Positions 55,263 to 63,770 are shown, numbered from the stretch's first letter. The stretch: 64,000 bases of DNA from Prorocentrum cordatum (GCA_963575745.1 CAUYUJ010003392.1:218501-282500), one strand, 5' to 3'. Made by a program: numbers and translations. Notes: generated from the sequence alone by a model not told the origin.

Positions 55263-55340
55263 AGACTTTGAGCAAACAGCCATGGATGGACGGCAGGGCA
55301 GCGACAACTAGGGATGCAAAGACGTGTGGAACACTGAACT
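55263..55340 (-). repeat. split direct repeat A2
   Basis: 78 bases matching A1 at 61,093-61,170 with one difference (55,316 G, 61,146 T). It abuts and overlaps B1 by two bases (CT). Confidence 0.9.
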
Positions 55341-55474
55341 GTACCCCCAGCTGTCTGGACCTGCCATGCGCGGAGCGCCTCGATCTTCAAGGCACGCCGA
55401 CTTTTTCTGGAAGAGAGCTCGCCACCAGCGACGCGTGCGACAGAAGCTTGCACCTCGAGGTTAGCACACGCCAA
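55339..55474 (-). repeat. split direct repeat B1
   Basis: 136 bases identical to B2. It lies 66 bases downstream (minus strand) of the ORF2 stop codon. Confidence 0.9.
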
Positions 55475-55540
55475 AACGGACCGTGCCAAAAAACACGAAG
55501 TCGAATGGCCGCAAGGCCGTCACCATTTACTTATTGAGGG

Positions 55541-58500
55541 TTACATTGACAATTTGGACGCCATGGCTGAGACCTTACGGCACACGATAGCCTCATCGAA
55601 TGCGCGGGCCAACTGCTGACACAGGCGGGCAGGATACGCCTCGGCTACGGCGGTCCAGAACCGTCGATCGGGCGCACGCCCCTCCAAACCTTGGTGGGGC
55701 AGTCCAGTACGACTGCAGCAGCCTTGAGCGCGCTGGCACAGCTTCACCAAGGAGGCCAAATCAATGTAAGTTCCTAAAAAGCTGGTGCGCTTCCGCCATG
55801 GAGTACCCCACTGGCAGAAGTCTGTACTGACGAAAGACCATCGCGTGGATCTGACAAGCGAGGCGACTGGCGGCGCGAGCCAAAGTCGAGAGGTGGACGG
55901 GTTTTCCATCGAACACGGCACCTGCATGCGGCGGGCGACGGTTAGAACCGAAACACTGAAGCGCATCATCTGATTTCCAACATCTACAGCGGCTTGTGCC
56001 GACGGTATCAAGTTGGGCAGGCCTAAGACACACGTGTCGGAGCGGAGACGGGGAGGACCAGGTTGGATATCTCTGGCGCGCGACCAGCTGCCACACGGCG
56101 TTCCCAGATGCACACCTAAAATAAGCCCGGCTTGGATCCAGCCCCGAATCAGACGTTGCCTCGAAACGTCACGGAGATCAAACAAGGGCCCGTGCTTAAT
56201 GTCCCACGCTAGCACATGATACCCCTTTCGCGCCATCGCTCGTGCGAGGCGCCCAGAGCCTGAAAAGATCTCTAGGAAAACTCTCACAGTCAGCGAGCCT
56301 GGCACTGCAGGGCAGCGAGCCTCCCTAAGAGAACCTCGCGGAGCACGCTGCGGCGGTCCAGCACGGGGCTCTCGTCGAACTCTGCCGTCTCGCAGGGCCG
56401 CGACTCCTCGCCGTCGAGTGGATATAGCACCAGGGCCCATTCGCGGCTGAGACGCGGGTCGCACCATTGTAGGGCGGCCAGCATTTGAACTCCGCGCCAG
56501 TGGTCGACGCCCTCCAGGTACTGCCCCAACATCCTCCCCGCGAGTCTGCCGTCCAGCTCGGCGGCAGCCTCGGGAGCCGGCGGGATCCCTCTCTGGCCGT
56601 CGAGGGAGAGCGTCGGCTGCGCATGTAACCCTTGCTCTGCCAGCCAGTCGTTGACCTCGGCGCCCACCTGCTGGAACCTGGACGTCACTGTCTGCGTCCA
56701 CGCTGTGCTCAGCTGTGGTACGTCCAGCGTCTCCGCTTCGGCCAGCTTGGCTCCGCCCCGGGCCAGCTTCCGCCACTCCACCACGTCGGCCGCAGGCGTA
56801 GCCTGCGCCTTGAAGAGCGGTGGCGAGCCAGCCAGGGCGACGCAGAGAGGCCTCCGAAGCGACGGTGCTGACGTCGCCCGGCTCGGCGGCACTGAGCGGA
56901 TCCGCTGGACCGAGCGGGCCTCCTCCGCCTGGGCCGCCGCCTGGCGACGCTCCAGCCTGGCCGTTTCCAGCACGAGCGTAACCAGCGTGCCGCAGCCCTC
57001 GCGAGGGTCCGTCGGCAAAGTTCCACTCACTAGGCAGCCAGCGGGCACTGAGCCGGAGCCCCGTCGCCGCGACATGTGCTGCCACGGAGCGCAGCGCGCC
57101 GCTGACGCCGGGGGCCGAGGATCGGCCCTTGCCCAGAGCCAAGACGGAAGAGAGGGAGTCGGAGAGCAGGAGGTGGTGACAGTCAAAGGCCTTCGTGGAT
57201 CTGCAGATGTGCTTTACCCCAAAAGCGATAGCCCTGGCTTCCCCCTCCACGATGTTGTCAGGCGGAGATCCCCACTTGTGCGAGCCCACCACCGCCCAAC
57301 CTTCCTCACGAACCGCTTCGGGAAGACGTCCAGCGGCCCGCGTGCGGGCCTCGTTGTTAGCCTCCTCATCCCCCACGAACTGCTGGAAGTCCTTGGAGCT
57401 CTCTAGAGGCTTTGTCATGATCCCGTCGTCATTGGAGCCTGCAGCCCAAGCCCTGGAGAGCACCTTGTTGTCGCCCAAGAAGCGCCACCGTTCGGAGAAA
57501 CAGCCCATCGAGCCCACGAGGTCCTTGTCGAGGTCCTTGCAGACCAGTCCGAAGCCCCAACAGGACGCGTCCGTGCACATCACCTTAGAACTCCATGACA
57601 CCTGCAGCTTCCTGGAAATCAGACACAGCAAACTCGAGAACGTATTTAACTCCCAACGGACGGACTCCCAGAGAGGGACCGCGGCACAGTGGCCCAGCCG
57701 CCGAATAAAGGCATAGACGGACCTGAAGATCGACAAATGCTCACGGCAAAGAAGTGCTACAAAGGTACAATGGCCCAACACTTTCTCAACTTCTTTTGGA
57801 CTCACCACGGCCTTGCTTGTAAGACAATCGAGCGCCATGCGAAGTCTCCACAGCCTTGATCTCTTTGGACGAATCTCTCTCTCTCGCCCTCGAATCTCCC
57901 ACCCCAGGATGTCGGCATTATGATCACACATACAGACCTCATGAGTGGGTAACCCTCTGGACGTCAAGGCTGCGTTGACGAGCTTCACTGCGCGGGAAAC
58001 GGCGTCGGGATCTGTGCCCAAGGCGAGAAAGTTATCCACATATATGGTCATCGCCAGTGGCTGCACCGGCGGCGCTACACTCTTGTCTGAAATGAACGGG
58101 ACGTCGAGCAGCGCGGGGATGGAGCTGACGACCCCGCGGTGAATGGTCTGGCACCAATACAGCGCATGCGACCAGCCCATGGGCAGCACCGCCAGGACTG
58201 GCCACACACGGCTGCCAGGCGCGAGGGACTTTCCACCTAGGACACTCAGCCCCACATCACCTGCCTTCACCGCTGGCAGCGCGAAATAATCCCGAAAAGC
58301 CTCAGGCAATCCAAAGTGATAGAAGGCGTCGCAGATGTCAACGTGACCGACGTAGAGCTGCTCTCCTTCTGGCACGGCTAGCTCTCCAAGTGCAGAGCCT
58401 GTCGCCAGCGCGACTGTCGAAGGCCTCTTGAACCAGCAGTTAGCCCGTCGGCAGTCAATCACCATGCGCTGCTTGCCAGACTTCTTACGCACGAAGAAGA

Positions 58501-59236
58501 GGCCGCACCTCTCGCGTGGCGCGGCAGAGAAAGTCACCATCCCCGCCGCATGCAAGCGCCGCACCAACCCAGCATAGGCATGTGGCTGAGCTCGGAGGAC
58601 AGCATCCATGTACGGCTGTCGCGGAGCCTCAGAGAGGTTGGACTCCGCATCCTTGCGTGGAAGGAGCTGCTCGTGTATTGATGCCTCGACATCTAGATCG
58701 CCCACGCCTGCAACCAGCTCCCCAAGCGGCACCGGAACGTTGCCGGCCTCGGGCAGCGAGACGAGGGAATCGTCGAAGCTGACGACTGGCGAGTCGATGT
58801 CCTCGTACACGCCAGCACCGCGGAGCTCACGGAGGGCTCCTGCGGGAGTGAGGCCAGGTGGCGGGGGGCCCAGCGCGGCGGCAGCATGACGAACTCGCTC
58901 ATGTACCAAGCGATGGGGTAGCCGCTCCGCCAGGCCAGGAGCGCCGGGCGCCCCCGGCCGACCAGCCAGATCATTGAGGGCCCCCAGGGCGCGATTGGCT
59001 TCAGCCACTTGAGCGTCACGCCGCAGCAGCCGCCGCCGCACCGAGCGGTTCACTATGCCCTCTGCAGGAGCCTGGCCGTCCCGAAGTAGCGGGACAGGAA
59101 ACAGGTCTCGACGGTCTGGAACTCCGTCGAATTGAATTCGCCCAGGTAAGCACGCAGGAGAGCCCTTGGGCTCGGCGGCCTTGAAGCTCGAGAAGGAGGC
59201 GGCCGCTCTCAGGCCTCCTTCCCGCGACGCCGTCAT
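55541..59236 (-). CDS. retroelement ORF2: reverse transcriptase, RNase H and methyltransferase-like domains
   Basis: 1231 codons without a stop. The reverse transcriptase spans about residues 230-450: FFVRKKSGKQRMVID at 247-261, motif A VDICDAFYHF (Asp300), motif B LPMGWSHALYWCQ (351-363) and motif C YVDN (Asp401), where most enzymes have YxDD. The RNase H spans about 550-747: TDAS (Asp556), Glu664 or Glu666, Asp693 and WLPSEWNFADGPSRG (733-747). Residues about 748-980 in this frame are Gly/Arg/Pro-rich and unconvincing; another frame reads better there. The C-terminal domain (986-1215) has FLEIFSGSGRLA (SAM-binding motif I), GTPCGSWSRARD and MENPSTSRLW, resembling a diverged cytosine-C5 methyltransferase-type fold. 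The start ATG overlaps the ORF1 stop. Whether the whole frame is translated as one protein is uncertain. Confidence 0.8.
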   Translation of the reverse strand: MTASREGGLRAAASFSSFKAAEPKGSPACLPGRIQFDGVPDRRDLFPVPLLRDGQAPAEGIVNRSVRRRLLRRDAQVAEANRALGALNDLAGRPGAPGAPGLAERLPHRLVHERVRHAAAALGPPPPGLTPAGALRELRGAGVYEDIDSPVVSFDDSLVSLPEAGNVPVPLGELVAGVGDLDVEASIHEQLLPRKDAESNLSEAPRQPYMDAVLRAQPHAYAGLVRRLHAAGMVTFSAAPRERCGLFFVRKKSGKQRMVIDCRRANCWFKRPSTVALATGSALGELAVPEGEQLYVGHVDICDAFYHFGLPEAFRDYFALPAVKAGDVGLSVLGGKSLAPGSRVWPVLAVLPMGWSHALYWCQTIHRGVVSSIPALLDVPFISDKSVAPPVQPLAMTIYVDNFLALGTDPDAVSRAVKLVNAALTSRGLPTHEVCMCDHNADILGWEIRGREREIRPKRSRLWRLRMALDCLTSKAVVSPKEVEKVLGHCTFVALLCREHLSIFRSVYAFIRRLGHCAAVPLWESVRWELNTFSSLLCLISRKLQVSWSSKVMCTDASCWGFGLVCKDLDKDLVGSMGCFSERWRFLGDNKVLSRAWAAGSNDDGIMTKPLESSKDFQQFVGDEEANNEARTRAAGRLPEAVREEGWAVVGSHKWGSPPDNIVEGEARAIAFGVKHICRSTKAFDCHHLLLSDSLSSVLALGKGRSSAPGVSGALRSVAAHVAATGLRLSARWLPSEWNFADGPSRGLRHAGYARAGNGQAGASPGGGPGGGGPLGPADPLSAAEPGDVSTVASEASLRRPGWLATALQGAGYACGRRGGVAEAGPGRSQAGRSGDAGRTTAEHSVDADSDVQVPAGGRRGQRLAGRARVTCAADALPRRPERDPAGSRGCRRAGRQTRGEDVGAVPGGRRPLARSSNAGRPTMVRPASQPRMGPGAISTRRRGVAALRDGRVRREPRAGPPQRAPRGSLREARCPAVPGSLTVRVFLEIFSGSGRLARAMARKGYHVLAWDIKHGPLFDLRDVSRQRLIRGWIQAGLILGVHLGTPCGSWSRARDIQPGPPRLRSDTCVLGLPNLIPSAQAAVDVGNQMMRFSVSVLTVARRMQVPCSMENPSTSRLWLAPPVASLVRSTRWSFVSTDFCQWGTPWRKRTSFLGTYIDLASLVKLCQRAQGCCSRTGLPHQGLEGRAPDRRFWTAVAEAYPARLCQQLARAFDEAIVCRKVSAMASKLSM
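56290..57005 (-). pseudogene. ORF2 middle region in the alternate frame: possible truncated tyrosine-recombinase-like segment
   Basis: Directly after the RNase H motif the frame one base further (+1) stays open and has far more protein-like content, e.g. TVTSRFQQVGAEVNDWLAEQ and GQYLEGVDHWRGVQMLAALQ, ending with ETAEFDESPVLDRRSVLREV before a TGA at 56,290-56,292. From memory, related dinoflagellate elements carry a recombinase-like domain at this place with a similar D-E-S-x-x-L-D stretch, but that recollection is unverified. The catalytic Arg...His-x-x-Arg...Tyr series is not visible, so the segment would be truncated. The methyltransferase-like domain starts at once in the original frame. 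Two compensating single-base changes, or programmed frameshifts, would make RT-RNase H-middle-methyltransferase one protein. Confidence 0.45.
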
Positions 59237-60666
59237 GACTTCCCTCCGCCGCCGTCCCCTTCGGGACCTTTGCGGCGGAGCTCTCGTTCTTCTCGGGCCT
59301 TCCTGATGTTCTTCATGATGGCGGCGTCCTTCTCGACCTGGCCCTTCACGAACTCGAGGAGCGTAGGGGCCACCATCAGAAGGTCCCCAGCCTTGCTGAA
59401 GCCGCTGAAAGCCGAGAACTCCTCGGGACTCATCTTGTCCTTGGAGCTAGCCGAGTCGGCCTCACGCAAACGCTCGTGGTAGCTCCACTCGATGGTCTGC
59501 GCCCGCCGAAAAATGGCCTCGGCGAAGGCGCAGTTGCTGAGGTCCAGCTGATCATAAGTGCCCGCCAGCTCGATGTACTTCATGAGCTGCTCATGCTCTT
59601 GCACCCCCCACTGCTCCGACTGGAGCCTCGCCGTCGTCTTGAACATCAAATGGTGATCCGTAGGGGTGCGCCGCCGCCGCAAGAAATCCAAGCACCACCA
59701 AGCCGACCGGGGCCCTGCCACGGGGAAGTCACCGAACGGCTCCTCCTCGCAGGCGTCCACGACCTCGCGCCACTCACGGCCTCGGCCCCGCGGCCCACTC
59801 TTCACCGTCAGTGTTCGGGCATCTCCTCCTCCCCCGTTCTCGGCGCCAGCGCTGAAGGGGTGGCCCTCGCCACTGCGCAGGCTCATCACGAAGGAGTCCT
59901 GGTCGAGCCCCGTCAGGTGCACCACCACGGCTCGCCCGGGCGCTGCAAGGCACAGCCCCTTGCCGCAGAGAGACTGCGCAGGAGGCCCCAACTCGTCTCC
60001 CAGCGCGATGCGGCAACGCTCGTCGGCCTCGGCTGCTCGCCATACACGTCCGCTCGACCGTGGCGTGCTGGTCCCCTCAACCGCAGGCCCAGGGGCGCCG
60101 CTGTCGCCGATGCCCTCCGCGGCCGCTGCGGCCGGTCCAGGGTGGCCCCCGTGGTCTCCTCCGAGGTCCAGACCGAGAGGAGGTCTCTTGCCCGTCATCC
60201 GTCGGCCACCGAAGAAGTTGGCCCCGAGCGCCTCCTGCACTGCCACGTCTCGCCCTGCTGCAGTCCGCACCGCCACCGGCGTCTCCAGCTGCACACCGCG
60301 CGCCTCCGCATCGGCATGGGCGGCCGAGAAGGCCCGACGATAGAGGTCCTTCATCACCTCCTCCGTCGGCGACTCCTCAAAGCGGTACGCCCGCCCAAGC
60401 CCACTGGGCAGCCGCAAGTCGCGCGGCATCTCCAGCCACTCGACGGGGCTGTCGTCGGGCGACCCTCCTTCAAGCTCCTCGATGTACATGTCACGGTCGG
60501 GGGTGTACACCACCCAGCAGGCTCCTTGAAGCCCGGCGCCAGCCGTCTCACTGGCTGCTGGGTACAGCAGGATCCGCTCGTGCCAGAGGTCGTCCCCTGC
60601 GTAGCGCACCACTGCTCTGCACCCCGGGAGAAGCCGCCACGAGGATCCCCTGGGCACTAGGGCCAT
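59233..60666 (-). CDS. retroelement ORF1, Gag-position protein of unknown fold
   Basis: 477 residues from ATG at 60,666. It lies in the position of Gag in DIRS-order elements, ahead of the RT ORF. Visible blocks: an N-terminal region with LWHERILLYPA (27-37) and WVVYTPDRDMYIEEL (51-65); a Pro/Gly/Ala-rich linker (about 155-210); a C-terminal helical region with SAWWCLDFLRRR (321-332), YIELAGTYDQLDLSN (364-378) and IFRRAQTIEWSYHERL (385-400); and a charged tail from about 440 ending in GDGGGGKS. There is no CCHC zinc knuckle and no protease motif. From memory, the TPDxDxYxEEL and YDQLD blocks are widespread in dinoflagellate gene predictions. The stop TGA overlaps the ORF2 ATG as ATGA, suggesting coupled translation. 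ORF0 overlaps its first 119 bases in another frame. Confidence 0.7.
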   Translation of the reverse strand: MALVPRGSSWRLLPGCRAVVRYAGDDLWHERILLYPAASETAGAGLQGACWVVYTPDRDMYIEELEGGSPDDSPVEWLEMPRDLRLPSGLGRAYRFEESPTEEVMKDLYRRAFSAAHADAEARGVQLETPVAVRTAAGRDVAVQEALGANFFGGRRMTGKRPPLGLDLGGDHGGHPGPAAAAAEGIGDSGAPGPAVEGTSTPRSSGRVWRAAEADERCRIALGDELGPPAQSLCGKGLCLAAPGRAVVVHLTGLDQDSFVMSLRSGEGHPFSAGAENGGGGDARTLTVKSGPRGRGREWREVVDACEEEPFGDFPVAGPRSAWWCLDFLRRRRTPTDHHLMFKTTARLQSEQWGVQEHEQLMKYIELAGTYDQLDLSNCAFAEAIFRRAQTIEWSYHERLREADSASSKDKMSPEEFSAFSGFSKAGDLLMVAPTLLEFVKGQVEKDAAIMKNIRKAREERELRRKGPEGDGGGGKS

Positions 60667-61081
60667 CGCGAGGCTGAAGGTGAGCTGACGCGGCGCGGCT
60701 GAGGCGTCCGAGTCCGAACCCCGCGAGCAGCGCGAGCAGCACCAGTCCTAGCGCGGCTCCCCCGCCGACACAGCCCTCCACCGCCTCGCGCAGCGCCCCC
60801 ACGACCGCGTCGGCGACCGCGTCACACACCGGCCCGCCTGCGGCCGTCAACCAGGGAGGGCTGCCTCCCCCGCCGCCCCCGCCAGCAGGAGCCCCGCCGC
60901 CCCCGCCTCCCTCCCCGCACGTGCAGAAGCACGCGGGGCAGGGCGGGTACGGCGGGCAGGGGGGCGCCGCAGGGCAGCTGGGCAGCAGCGCCCAGGACGC
61001 GCCAGCGTGGAAGCCCGCGCGAGCAATCTCGCGGATCCCCGAGGCGCTGGCCTCGACGAGAGGTCGCAGGGCTTCCTTCAT
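60548..61081 (-). CDS. retroelement ORF0, small Cys/Pro/Gly-rich protein with a membrane-like helix
   Basis: Using the first in-frame ATG (61,081) it has 177 residues; the frame is actually open further upstream through the whole A1 repeat to a stop at 61,169-61,171. It contains an N-terminal helix-like stretch, a Cys/Pro cluster (SCPAAPPCPPYPPCPACFC, 35-53), a Gly run, and a hydrophobic segment (GGAALGLVLLALLAGFGLG, about 107-125) suited to a single membrane span. The frame overlaps ORF1 by 119 bases. It could be a separate accessory protein, or the former N-terminal part of ORF1 split by a frameshift. Function unknown. Confidence 0.4.
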   Translation of the reverse strand: MKEALRPLVEASASGIREIARAGFHAGASWALLPSCPAAPPCPPYPPCPACFCTCGEGGGGGGAPAGGGGGGGSPPWLTAAGGPVCDAVADAVVGALREAVEGCVGGGAALGLVLLALLAGFGLGRLSRAASAHLQPRDGPSAQGILVAASPGVQSSGALRRGRPLARADPAVPSSQ

Positions 61082-61092
61082 GCCCTGGAAAA

Positions 61093-61170
61093 AGACTTTG
61101 AGCAAACAGCCATGGATGGACGGCAGGGCAGCGACAACTAGGGATTCAAAGACGTGTGGAACACTGAACT
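61093..61170 (-). repeat. split direct repeat A1 (5' end of retroelement)
   Basis: 78 bases matching A2 with one difference. The match ends exactly at the CT (61,169-61,170) that is also the A2/B1 junction dinucleotide; outside it the sequence is unrelated (ATTGTGTACTTATTT). Any element promoter would be expected in or near A1, but no promoter motif could be identified. Confidence 0.9.
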
Positions 61171-61750
61171 ATTGTGTACTTATTTATGTTGATAGCCAGC
61201 GCGAACACCAAGCAGTGTGGCACTGCATTGTGGAGCTGAACGCTGTGGGGTGAAAATCACGTAGTGGAAGCGATACCGTGCAAGCTACATGTGGAGTTAA
61301 GTATTGGAGGTGGAGATCATGTGGTGCATGATGTGTCGCGCAAGCCATGCCGCACAAGCTGCGCTACTTGAGAAGGAGATGCAGGCAGTGCGGTGCAAGC
61401 TTCGTGTGACGAAAAATTGTTTTGTGCAGGCTGTGTTAGGCGCCCACACGGCACCACGGGCGGCAAGGCGGCGCAACCCCGGCGTACCTCCCCCGAGCTC
61501 CGGACGCCGACTGACTACCTGCCAGACCACCCCAACCCAACCCGAAGACACGAACTTGACCCGAATTTCGGGTTTGGGGGGGGGGGGGGGTACGGGGACC
61601 ATGTGCTCTTTCGATGTCCCCCGATCCCTCCCCCACTGGAAATGGAGGGCAGATGGAAGCCTTCGGGCTGGGTTGGGGTGGCTTGGTGGGCGGTGACCGA
61701 CGGGGCGCCCACGAGGCTGCACGGGCGGCAGCGCGGCGCCACCTCGGCAC
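61171..61750. other. flank of the retroelement with GTGGTGCA motifs and a direct repeat
   Basis: Irregular GTGGxGxxxxxxATG motifs at 61,210-61,430 recall the array at 23.7 kb. GGCGCCCAC...CACGGGCGGCAAGGCGGCG (61,440) recurs in diverged form at 61,706. A G-run of 13 lies at about 61,577. No gene. Confidence 0.35.
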
Positions 61751-61860
61751 GCCCCCCGAGCGCCCATGGGTTGTCGTTTTCGTGCATGTTTGTGCTCGAT
61801 GGTCCAGGATCGTCCTCCATGGTTCTCGCCGAGAAAAGATGCACACGTCCGAGCGATGCC
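61751..61860 (+). mobile_element. Fam3 element, copy 4
   Basis: GTTTTCGTGCATGTTTG, GGTCCAGGATCGTCCTCCAT, GGTTCTCGCCGAG and the right end CACGTCCGAGCGATGCCAG match the family; the left end is diverged. Confidence 0.55.
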
Positions 61861-63108
61861 AGGAGCAAGAACACCTCTAAGTGCGAATACTGTTGAGGAG
61901 CCTGCGCATACAATGTTATACAGAGAAGCAGCGTGGAGAGAAGCCAGAGCAAGAATAGGAGAGCCTCCTCGGGTGCCGCCCTGTGACGTGCGGCTGCGAG
62001 CGCGCATACGAGCTTCCCCGCTCGCGTGGGGCGTGGGACCATTCGATGCAACCTCTTCCTCCGCCCATGCAATGACCCTGACTCCCTACTCCTCCCCGAA
62101 TCAAGGCTTGACAACGCTGGAAAGTCTGCCTCCTCTCTGAACATCATGTTCCTGAGTGTCAGCATCTGGACGCCTTCTGCGATCGCCTGCGCCAGGCGAG
62201 CATGAGGTAGATGAAATATTCAGATCCTTCAACATGGCCCTGTCAATCGACGACCCGATCTACAAAATCGCCACTGGTGATGAGGGCAAAGTATGGCAAT
62301 CGACTTCGACGGGCTCCCAACATCAGAAAAATACCCCAAACTCGGCATACTAAACTTCTCGGAGATCTGATAGGGTCGAAATCGTGACCTGTGTAACGCA
62401 CCGCCGCTGCGCCGAACTCGACGCCATACCTTTTAGAGAAGTCCAAGGCTAACTGCTAGCATGTTTCGTGTGCTAGAACGCGAAATGGTCGCAGTCACGG
62501 CCAGCACTGCGAACCACCGATTCGGCGATCGTGAAATTGCTCTCCGAGCTGGGCATGCAACGGACGGGCTTCTAGGTGGGGATGGTTTTCATCGAAGTGT
62601 TTGCTAGCACGGGTGCGATGCCCAGCCATTGCCTTTTCATACTCAAGCATGGCACGGACATCATAAGCACGGAATGGATAGTTAGCCTTCAGCTCAAGCT
62701 GAGGCGCTGCCGTAGCTTGAGCTCAACCCACCCGAAATCAAGTGATAGGTCAAACCCAGAGTCATATTACAAACACCTCGCTGATGCAATTGGCAAAACA
62801 AACAGAAACTAGTTGGTAGAGCTTACGTATCTTAGCTTGATATTGAACACCGTGAGCTTAGTGTTGTGTCGCCGAGCTGAGCGAGGCTCAGCCTATCTTC
62901 GCTCACCGTCGGAGCTGACAGCTTTCAAGGCGAATCGGGCGTTAGCTCGTCCAGCAGAGAACTACGTAGACAACCCTGTGGTACTGCGCCTTCGCAAAAT
63001 CGGCAACCTAGAGTTCAATGGGCGGAGCTCAGCTGGATGTCCAAACCCTTACGGGATGGGCCGTGAATGCCGAGTTGGGAAACAAGTGACCTGGCCCAGA
63101 CCCATGTG
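61861..63108. other. gene-free stretch
   Basis: Balanced composition. A minus-strand frame at 62,243-62,446 (67 codons) shares a GDFVDRV peptide with the remnant at 17.7 kb, too short to interpret. AGCTCAAGCTGAGGC and TAGCTTGAGCT near 62,690-62,721 form a small inverted repeat. Confidence 0.3.
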
Positions 63109-63275
63109 CGGGATCCTGGTGTATCCATTGTTCGTTGTTCCCTCGGGAAACGGACGAAAAAGTGTACACCACACCACCCCGACGTCGTCCCCAACATTGC
63201 AAAAAGCCCTGGGAGTCAGAAGCAACCCGCCCTCTGGTAAATGCACGTGCTGTGTCACAGTTTCCGACGGTGCTC
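63109..63275 (+). repeat. Fam9 repeat, copy 2
   Basis: GGGATCCTGGTGTATCCATT, GTTCGTTGTTCCC, GTGTACACCACACCACCCC, AACCCGCCCTCTGG and CAGTTTCCGA appear in the same order as at 17,577. Confidence 0.55.
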
Positions 63276-63684
63276 TCGAGACCCACGACACCTCACCACC
63301 CGACAGGCTTGGGGCCGTGAGGGCTCCAGGCCCGCCCTGCACACCCTGCGTCCGCTGGGCCCCAGGCTCCCCCGGGGCTCTCCCTGGGCACGCCGCCCCG
63401 CACCTCCGACGAGCGACGTCTGCACCGTCACGGCCGCCAGGCCCCGCAAGGGCCCAGCGCTGCCTGAGGATCCTGCCCTCTCGGGAGGGGCTCGCTCGAG
63501 TGCGGCGTGCCAAGAAAGATGCAACCTCGCGGAACATCACGGCCAGGAACTTGGGCCCCTTCTTTGCGCGGCCTCTTTCGAGCCGGTTCGCCCCATGATG
63601 GTCCTGGGGCCAGGAGCCGGGCGAAAATGCCCAGCGACAAAACATTGCAACGCTTGGATTCTCGCTCTGGATCCCAACAAAGGC
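63276..63684. other. GC-rich stretch, nothing recognised
   Basis: Long frames on both strands with Pro/Arg/Ala bias; no motif or repeat. Confidence 0.3.
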
Positions 63685-63685
63685 G

Positions 63686-63770
63686 GTATGTTCGCGCTTC
63701 GCGCTGCGCGCAAAGCGAACATGTCTACGCTCTCGCGCCGCCCCGCGCGAGGCGAGAAGAGGAGGGAGGG
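63686..63770. repeat. TTCGCGCTTCGCGC palindromic repeat
   Basis: GTTCGCGCTTCGCGCTGCGCG then CAAAGCGAAC forms an imperfect palindrome, followed by CTCTCGCGCCG; both phrases occur at 29,230-29,300. Confidence 0.5.

Larger units (their letters stand above)
55068..61170 (-). mobile_element. DIRS-order-like retroelement with split direct repeats (A1-ORFs-B1-A2-B2)
   Basis: Read on the minus strand, the element runs from A1 (61,170) through ORF0, ORF1 and ORF2 to B1, A2 and B2 (55,068). RT and RNase H motifs are clear. There is no LTR, no aspartic protease and no DDE integrase. The repeat order A1...B1-A2-B2 is the hallmark of PAT/Ngaro-type tyrosine-recombinase retroelements. B1 and A2 share the bases CT (55,339-55,340). 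The same CT forms the outer edge of both A1 (61,169-61,170) and B2 (55,068-55,069), as expected if a circular intermediate recombined at a CT core. No target duplication is seen or expected. A 59-base spacer separates A2 from B2, unlike the contiguous textbook arrangement. B1 and B2 are identical and A1 and A2 differ once, so the copy is young or its ends were recently regenerated. Confidence 0.8.

Noticed and set aside
55068-55474. Two 136-base repeats taken as a simple local duplication or LTR pair
   Set aside because: Their arrangement with the distant 78-base repeat fits split direct repeats better; LTRs would flank the coding region on both sides.
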